Assembly: GCA_025938035.1 (NCBI GenBank)
Contig: JAICQE010000017.1
Coordinates: 1-35,706, forward strand
DNA length: 35,706 nucleotides
Origin: Vicinamibacteria bacterium
GTDB taxonomy: Bacteria > Acidobacteriota > Vicinamibacteria > Vicinamibacterales > UBA2999
Direction: 5' to 3'
This document shows, one piece after another, positions 25,969 to 31,243 of the stretch (position 1 is its first letter; each line of letters opens with the position of its first letter). Under the pieces are notes generated by a model, which saw only the letters and a program-made list of their open reading frames with translations, had not been told where the DNA came from and did not search any database. The position numbers were made by a program, and so were the translations under genes.

Positions 25969-26286
25969 GTGGACCATCGGCAGTTGCCTGTGGAGCTGCG
26001 CCACCGACTTGGCGACGCTGGAAGCGTCGCACTCGCAGACGTTCTGGATGAGCGTGACCGCGCGTTGACGAACATCGTTACCGAACGATTCGAACACCGC
26101 TTGACCGAGGAATGCGGCCAGCTCCGCGCCGAAATGAGCATTTTGCGCGCGGAGCTTCGCGCGGATTTTCGGATCGGGCTCGCCGACGTCCGTGCTGACT
26201 TCATCAAGTGGTCGTTCATCTTCTGGATCGGCCAGGCGGTGACGGTCGTCGGCACTGTCGCAGGTCTGCTCGTCGCTTTCCGTTGA
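25969..26286 (+). CDS. Small coiled-coil protein with C-terminal membrane helix
   Basis: A 105-aa protein. The middle is an amphipathic coiled coil (ERFEHRLTEECGQLRAEMSILRAEL RADF in heptad phase, then LADVRADFIKW), followed by one transmembrane helix (SFIFWIGQAVTVVGTVAGLLVAF). Small proteins of this shape, with a K/RWSFxFWIGQ junction, are common in Acidobacteriota and Gemmatimonadota from what I recall and resemble the DUF1640/CCDC90 style. The function is unknown. The start is unsure: GTG 25969 is the first possible codon after an in-frame stop, and GTG at 25987 is an alternative; neither has a good Shine-Dalgarno. Confidence 0.65.
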   Translation: MDHRQLPVELRHRLGDAGSVALADVLDERDRALTNIVTERFEHRLTEECGQLRAEMSILRAELRADFRIGLADVRADFIKWSFIFWIGQAVTVVGTVAGLLVAFR

Positions 26287-26313
26287 CCCGCCCGACCTCG
26301 GATGTCCGATAAT
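26283..26313 (+). promoter_or_regulatory. Promoter of a leaderless DUF3500 gene
   Basis: TTGACC (26283-26288), a 19-base spacer and GATAAT (26308-26313), then six bases to ATG 26320. Transcription would begin at or next to the A of that ATG, giving a leaderless message. This decides the start against ATG 26302, which falls inside the promoter. Confidence 0.6.
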
Positions 26314-26319
26314 CCGGGC

Positions 26320-27543
26320 ATGCAGATCCGGCTGAATGGGCGCGTTTCTCTCCTCTACGGAACAATTGCGGCGCTGGCCGTCGCCGTCGTGGCGGCGCAG
26401 AGTCAGCCTCCGACGCCGAGCCGCGAGGACTTCCTCAAACGCTCGCGCGACTTCAGCGCCGGCATGGAAAAGAAAGGACTGGCCGAACCGTTCAAGGGTG
26501 TGACGACGAACGGCACAGTCGTGCCGAACCTCTTTTCGATCCGATCGACCGGCGTCTCGACCGAGCCGGTCCGCAACGCCGCCGCGGCGTTCCTGAAGTC
26601 GCTCGACGCACAACAGCGACAGAAGACCGTGTTCAAAGAGAACGATGTCGAATGGCGGAAGTGGGCTAATCAGCACGTCTACTACCGCGACGGCCTGTCG
26701 TTCGAGGAGATGAGTCCGCCGCAGCGCGAGGCGGCGTTCCGGATGCTCGAGGCGTCGCTCAGCGCCAAGGGGTTGAAGCTGACGCGCGACATCATGCGGC
26801 TCAACGAGACCCTCGGCGAATTGAACGGCAACAACTTCGTCGAATACGGCGAGTTCAAGTACTGGGTCACGATCATGGGCGAGCCGTCGGCGCGCGAGCC
26901 GTGGGGCTGGCAGCTTGACGGCCACCACCTCAATCTGAATTACTTCGTCCTCGGCGATCAGGTGGTGATGACGCCCGCCTTCTGGGGATCGGAGCCAACC
27001 GTCGCCAAGACCGGGAAATACGCTGGCACGGCGATCCTCGCCGACGAGCAGGGGCGCGGGCTTCAGATGATTCGTGCGCTCACGCCCGAGCAGCGGAAGC
27101 AGGCCATCGTCCAGGTCGCGAAGACCGGCAACAACATCATGACGCAGGCGTTCAGCGACAACGTGGTGCTGGACTACGCGGGCGTGCGCGTCGCCACGTT
27201 CTCACCGGCCCAGAAGAAGCAGCTGCTCGATCTTGTGGGTCTGTATGTCGGCAACCTGCGCGCGGGTCACGCAAAGGTGCAGATGTCGGAGGTCGAGCGC
27301 CATCTCGACTCGACGCATTTCGCATGGGTCGGTGGTACGGAGGACAACGCGGTCTATTACTACCGCATCCACAGTCCCGTCGTCCTGATCGAGTTCGATC
27401 ATCAGACGCCGGTGAACCTGCGGCATCTGTATCCCGGCGGGCAGCCGTATCGCGAGCACATCCACTCAGTGGTGCGAACACCGAACGGCAACGACTACGG
27501 GAAGGATCTCCTCAGGCAGCACTACCAGCAGCATCCGCACTAA
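26320..27543 (+). CDS. Exported DUF3500 domain protein
   Basis: A 407-aa protein with a signal peptide (RVSLLYGTIAALAVAVVAAQS). The DUF3500 domain covers nearly all the rest: RNAAAAFLKSLDAQQRQKTVF, EWRKWANQHVYYRDGLSFEEM, FGxxW-type PWGWQLDGHHLNLNYFVLGDQV, MTPAFWGSEP and the C-terminal YYYRIHSPVVLIEFDHQTP. The several conserved histidines (GHHLN, EFDHQ, HIHSV) suggest metal binding, but no activity is known to me. ATG 26320 is preferred because of the promoter spacing. It is followed by a 154-base heptamer array beginning three bases after the stop. Confidence 0.85.
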   Translation: MQIRLNGRVSLLYGTIAALAVAVVAAQSQPPTPSREDFLKRSRDFSAGMEKKGLAEPFKGVTTNGTVVPNLFSIRSTGVSTEPVRNAAAAFLKSLDAQQRQKTVFKENDVEWRKWANQHVYYRDGLSFEEMSPPQREAAFRMLEASLSAKGLKLTRDIMRLNETLGELNGNNFVEYGEFKYWVTIMGEPSAREPWGWQLDGHHLNLNYFVLGDQVVMTPAFWGSEPTVAKTGKYAGTAILADEQGRGLQMIRALTPEQRKQAIVQVAKTGNNIMTQAFSDNVVLDYAGVRVATFSPAQKKQLLDLVGLYVGNLRAGHAKVQMSEVERHLDSTHFAWVGGTEDNAVYYYRIHSPVVLIEFDHQTPVNLRHLYPGGQPYREHIHSVVRTPNGNDYGKDLLRQHYQQHPH

Positions 27544-27546
27544 CGG

Positions 27547-27700
27547 GTCCTTGGTGCTTCGTTCTTAGTCCTACGTCCGTTCCTAGTCCGAAGTCCGTCC
27601 TTGGTCCAAGTCCTTGGTTCAGGGCTAAGGACCAACGGACTTAGGACGGACCAAGGACGTAGGACGGACCAAGCCCCAAGCACAAAGGACCAAGGACTAA
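27547..27700. repeat. 154-bp array of degenerate heptamers with inverted halves
   Basis: Twenty-two consecutive 7-base units. The left half is GTCCTTG/GTCCTAC-like and the right half is the inverse (GGACCAA, GTAGGAC, GGACTAA), so the whole can fold as one long hairpin. It fills the gap between the converging DUF3500 and regulator genes. The last unit (GGACTAA) supplies the TAG stop of the regulator. Confidence 0.85.
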
Positions 27701-29607
27701 CTGGCGCGCTCGGCGAGCCTGGCAAGAACAGCGCGAAAGGCCGGGTGCGTCCGCAGATCCGCCAACAGCGGCTCGATTGGTATCGTCCAGCCGGCAAATC
27801 CGGGCGGCGCATCGGCCAACAGCCCGGCCAGGGCTGCAATCGCTTCGTCTCCACGTCCGGCAACCGCGTGGGCCGACGCCGTGGCCATCGCGGCTTCCGC
27901 GGCTCGTCCGTTGCCTCGCAGTTCGTCGAGCGCGCGCCACGCGCGATCGAGCGCCGCCCGGGCCGCGTCGTGCAGGCCGCATGCGGCGTGCGCTTTCGAC
28001 AACGCGACGAGCGATCGGGCGTGCTCTGGATACTGCTCCAATGCCTTGTCGAACATCGCCGCGGCACCGGCGAAGTCCCCGGCGGCGAGGTTGACGAACC
28101 CGTGTCCGTCGTACGCCTCCATCGCGTACTCGGGAGCGTACATCCGGCTTCCGGGAGCCTTCAGCTCGCGGTCGAACTCGGCCCGCGCGCCTGACGCGTC
28201 GCCTTCGGCCAGACGAATCAGCCCGAGCAGCCAATGCAGGCCGTTGGCGGGAAACCGATCCGCCGTGGTCGCCGCACGCTGCCGCACCGCCAGCCCCTGC
28301 CTGAGGATCTCCTCGGCAATCGCCAGCTCGCGCCGCGCCACGTGAACCATCGCCGATCCGAAATAGGCGTATCCGAACTCGGGAAAGACCCGCACCACGT
28401 CGTCGAAGGACGCCAGCCGTTCGCTCCCCCAGGCGGCAACCCCGAGGCGAAAACGATGGCGCCACTCGTTCGGCTCCAGCGCCACCGCCACACGCCCGTG
28501 CTCGAGCGCCTCCGCGGTCCGGCCCGCGCTGGCGAGGAGAAACGCGAGGGCGGCGTGCGCCTCGGGCAACTCGGGATCCATCTCGATTGCACGGCGGCCG
28601 TAGGCGATGGCCGCGCGGAGCGCCGCGCTGTCCGGCCGGTTGCGCGCCCGCGACGCCTCGAACCGCCACAGATGCGCCTGCGCCAGGCCGACATAGGCCT
28701 GGGCATAGCGCGGATCGAGCGCGATCGCGCGCTCGAAGTCGCGGACCGCACCGGGAACGTGCGCCGGATCGAGCGCCTCGAGCTTCAGCTTCCCTTCCGT
28801 CAGCGCGCGGTACGCGTCGAGGCTGGACGTTTCGCGCACGCCGGTCCGCCGCGCCACCGCGGATGGCATCGTCACCGGGAGGGTGCGGAGGAGATGACGA
28901 ACGATTGCATCCTGCAGCTGAAACACCTCAGCGACCTGTCCGTCCGCCTTCGCATGCGCGACGGCTTCACCGGTGGCCACGTCGATGACTCGTGCCGTGA
29001 TCCGCAGGCGCTCGCCGCACCGCTGGTAACTGCCGGCGACGAGCAGGTCGAGCTTCGAGGCACGGGCCGCCTCGATGGAACCGGAGCGCGCGTCGTCCGG
29101 CAGGCCCCGGCGGTCCATCACGCGGAAGTCCCAGGACGATCGGAGATCGTTGGCAACGGTCTCGGCAATCCCGGCCCCCATCCACGCATCGGCTGAGCCG
29201 GCGGTGACGTTGTCGAAGTCGGCGACCCCGATCGTTCGTTTCGGCGGGTGTCGTGCCGCAGCGGTCGCGGCTGCCACGGGCACCCCCGCCGTCTCGACGG
29301 CGGCGATGAAGCGATACCCGCGCCGCGGAACCGTCTGCACGAATCGCGGCGCTGTCGCGTCGTCACCGAGCGCCTGCCGCAGTTCGGATACCGCCTGCGT
29401 GATCGCGTTGTCGGTGACGGCGACATCCGGCCAGAGTTCGCGCAGGATGTCTTCCTTCGTCACCAGCTGCGACGGCCGCGACGCCAGCAGTCGCAGCAGG
29501 TCGAGGATTTTCGGCGACAGCTGCAGCGGACGATCATCGGCAAAGAGACGATACGCCGCGGCGTCGAAACGAAACGAGCCGAAGCTGTAGGCGGTGGGCG
29601 CGCCCAT
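27697..29607 (-). CDS. wHTH (OmpR/ToxR-type) regulator with TolB-like and TPR domains
   Basis: A 636-aa one-component regulator. Residues 8-105 are a Trans_reg_C winged helix (FGSFRFDAAAYRLF, QLSPKILDLLRLLASRPSQLVTKEDILRELWPD in part, AITQAVSELRQALGDD, VPRRGYRFIAAV). Residues about 130-260 are a TolB-N-like domain (GVADFDNVTAGSADAWMGAG, YQRCGERLRITARVIDVATGE). The rest is a TPR array (YVGLAQAHLWRFEASRARN, HAALAFLLASAGRTAEALEH and others). No membrane helix is evident, unlike CadC. ATG 29607 lies just downstream of a promoter at 29622-29650. It is divergent from the lipid-gene operon and so is its most likely controller (inference). Confidence 0.9.
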   Translation of the reverse strand: MGAPTAYSFGSFRFDAAAYRLFADDRPLQLSPKILDLLRLLASRPSQLVTKEDILRELWPDVAVTDNAITQAVSELRQALGDDATAPRFVQTVPRRGYRFIAAVETAGVPVAAATAAARHPPKRTIGVADFDNVTAGSADAWMGAGIAETVANDLRSSWDFRVMDRRGLPDDARSGSIEAARASKLDLLVAGSYQRCGERLRITARVIDVATGEAVAHAKADGQVAEVFQLQDAIVRHLLRTLPVTMPSAVARRTGVRETSSLDAYRALTEGKLKLEALDPAHVPGAVRDFERAIALDPRYAQAYVGLAQAHLWRFEASRARNRPDSAALRAAIAYGRRAIEMDPELPEAHAALAFLLASAGRTAEALEHGRVAVALEPNEWRHRFRLGVAAWGSERLASFDDVVRVFPEFGYAYFGSAMVHVARRELAIAEEILRQGLAVRQRAATTADRFPANGLHWLLGLIRLAEGDASGARAEFDRELKAPGSRMYAPEYAMEAYDGHGFVNLAAGDFAGAAAMFDKALEQYPEHARSLVALSKAHAACGLHDAARAALDRAWRALDELRGNGRAAEAAMATASAHAVAGRGDEAIAALAGLLADAPPGFAGWTIPIEPLLADLRTHPAFRAVLARLAERAS

Positions 29608-29621
29608 GCTTGAAGCTGCAC

Positions 29622-29650
29622 AGTCTACGGTACGCGACACGATTTTTCAG
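29622..29650 (-). promoter_or_regulatory. Promoter of the wHTH-TPR regulator gene
   Basis: On the minus strand, CTGAAA (29645-29650), a 17-base spacer and TAGACT (29622-29627). The expected start of transcription is near 29615, so the leader is about eight bases. The -35 hexamer overlaps the first TTCAG repeat of the candidate operator. Confidence 0.5.
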
Positions 29651-29671
29651 ATCGATTCAGGGTTTCATCAG
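29646..29671 (+). promoter_or_regulatory. Candidate operator: three phased TTCAG-type repeats
   Basis: TTCAG at 29646-29650 and at 29656-29660, and ATCAG at 29667-29671. The spacings of 10 and 11 bases put them on one face of the helix, the arrangement bound by OmpR/PhoB-type winged helices. They lie in the divergent gap between the regulator and the desaturase operon. Short motifs like this can arise by chance. Confidence 0.35.
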
Positions 29672-29708
29672 GACTCGCGGGGCGGGCCGCCGTTAAGGTG
29701 GTTGAACC

Positions 29709-30668
29709 GTGATGACGGCCCTCTCACCTCCTCGGCCGGCCGCGCTTCGGCATCTGCACGCTACCGACGCTGAGGGCGCGCGTTTCGTCGCCGCGAATGG
29801 CGTGGTGACCGTCGCCGGCATCGCTCTTTCGCTGAATGGCGCTCCGGCGGTGTGGGCGATTGGCCAAATTCTTCTCGGTCTCGCGATGGTCGAGTGGTTC
29901 GTCCTGCTCCACGAGTGCGGCCACCACACGCTGTTCCGCAGGCGCCTGTGGAACATCGCTGCCGGCCATGTGGCCGGTTTCTTCGCGTTGATTCCGTTTG
30001 CCGCATGGACCCACGTCCACCGGCTGCACCACAAGTGGACCGGCTGGCAGGACCTCGATCCAACGACGGCCACGCTGGCGCCGCGCGAACGGGGACGATT
30101 CCAACGCGCCGTGGTGCGCTTCTGCTGGAAGTACTGGGTCCCCATGTTCGCGACTGTGTACCGGGCGGGAACGTTCTGGAACCCTGTACGCATCGCCCGC
30201 TACGCGGCGGAGTCGCGCCGCGCGCCACAGCTGATCGGCGGTGTCCTGGCGGTGCTCGCCGTGTATGCCGCGCTCGTTGTCTGGCTCGGTCCGGCCCTGC
30301 TGGTCCGCTCCGTGGGGCTGGCCGTCGTCATCGCGTTCGTCCTCGAAGACCTGTTGATCCTCAGCCAGCACACGCACGTCCCGATGGAGGTCAGCGGGGG
30401 CGGCCGTGTGGCGCCGCACTCGGCACTGGAACAGGAACGGTTCACGCGCTCGCTGAGACTGCCGCGCGGCGTCTCGCGGGCGGTTCTGCACTTCGACGCG
30501 CACGAACTGCATCACATGTATCCGTTCGTGCCCGGCTACCGGCTTCGCGAAATCGCTTACGAGCCGCAGAACGAAATCGGGTGGCGCCAGTGGGTCGTCG
30601 CCGCGCGCCGCATTCCCGGCGACGTGCTGCTCTTTCAAAACCGGCGGGAGACGGGGTTCGACCTGTGA
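29709..30668 (+). CDS. Membrane fatty acid desaturase
   Basis: A 319-aa integral membrane di-iron desaturase. The three histidine boxes are HECGHH (H68, H72, H73), HVHRLHH (H102, H104, H107, H108) and HELHH (H265, H268, H269). Hydrophobic segments lie before box 1, between boxes and around 183-215 (LIGGVLAVLAVYAALVVWLG). It would insert a double bond or hydroxyl in an acyl chain using O2. GTG 29709 has AGGTGG at 29696-29701; ATG 29712 is the next codon and an alternative. It is the first of six genes each overlapping the next by four bases; here GTGA at 30665-30668. No clear promoter was found. Confidence 0.92.
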   Translation: MMTALSPPRPAALRHLHATDAEGARFVAANGVVTVAGIALSLNGAPAVWAIGQILLGLAMVEWFVLLHECGHHTLFRRRLWNIAAGHVAGFFALIPFAAWTHVHRLHHKWTGWQDLDPTTATLAPRERGRFQRAVVRFCWKYWVPMFATVYRAGTFWNPVRIARYAAESRRAPQLIGGVLAVLAVYAALVVWLGPALLVRSVGLAVVIAFVLEDLLILSQHTHVPMEVSGGGRVAPHSALEQERFTRSLRLPRGVSRAVLHFDAHELHHMYPFVPGYRLREIAYEPQNEIGWRQWVVAARRIPGDVLLFQNRRETGFDL

Positions 30669-31243
30669 GCGCCCACAGCCTCGATCCGCTCGCGTGCGGG
30701 CTTTTCCTGGTCGCGGCGTTCGTCCTCGCCGGAAGCGCGCAGGCGCTGTGGCTGGCCAGCGAGGCGTCGCGCCGATGGTCATGGCCGCTTGACGGAGGCC
30801 GGATGTTTCGCGGCCGCAGGCTCCTCGGCGACAACAAGACCGCACGCGGCTTCGTCGTGATGGTGCCGGCCACGGGTCTTGCGTTCATGGTGCTGGCGCT
30901 CGCCGGGTCAGGTACACCAGGGCTCTGGCCACTCACGGCGGCGCAGTATCTGGGCCTCGGCATGCTCGCCGGCGCGGGATGCATGCTCGGCGAGCTACCG
31001 AACTCGTTCATCAAGCGGCAGCTTCGAATCCCACCCGGCTCACGGGCTGCCGGTCGTGTTGCAGGACCGCTCTTCTTTGTCGTCGATCGTCTCGATTCCA
31101 CCCTGGGCGCGCTGGCCGCGTTGATGCTCTCGGTATCGGTGCCGCCGGCAACCATCGTGTATGTGCTGCTCGCGGGCATTGCGCTGCACGGAGTGCTCAG
31201 CGTCGTAACGTTCCGGCTGGGCGGAAAGGCGCGGGCGGCATGA
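30665..31243 (+). CDS. CDP-archaeol synthase (CarS)-like cytidylyltransferase
   Basis: A 192-aa membrane protein with about five hydrophobic segments. Three conserved blocks match the CarS/DUF46 family: GDNKTARG at 55-62 (family GDxKTxRG), GELPNSFIKRQLRIPPG at 109-125 (family GDxxKSFxKRRLxxxPG) and DRLDSTLGA at 141-149 (family DQLDxxxGA). Archaeal CarS transfers CMP from CTP to digeranylgeranylglyceryl phosphate, as CdsA does for phosphatidic acid. A bacterial copy suggests activation of an unusual lipid phosphate. The GTG overlaps the desaturase stop, and the next gene starts in its own stop (ATGA). The motif match is from memory but spans all three blocks. Confidence 0.75.
   Translation: MSAHSLDPLACGLFLVAAFVLAGSAQALWLASEASRRWSWPLDGGRMFRGRRLLGDNKTARGFVVMVPATGLAFMVLALAGSGTPGLWPLTAAQYLGLGMLAGAGCMLGELPNSFIKRQLRIPPGSRAAGRVAGPLFFVVDRLDSTLGALAALMLSVSVPPATIVYVLLAGIALHGVLSVVTFRLGGKARAA

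Noticed and set aside
25863..26051. A 62-codon plus-strand frame before the coiled-coil gene
   Set aside because: Its Arg/Ser/Cys-rich composition is typical of chance frames here. No homologue-like pattern and no start signals.
25958..26068. A 36-codon frame MADLWTIGSCLWSC starting with ATG
   Set aside because: No Shine-Dalgarno or known motif, and it overlaps the 105-aa coiled-coil gene in another frame that has better protein character.
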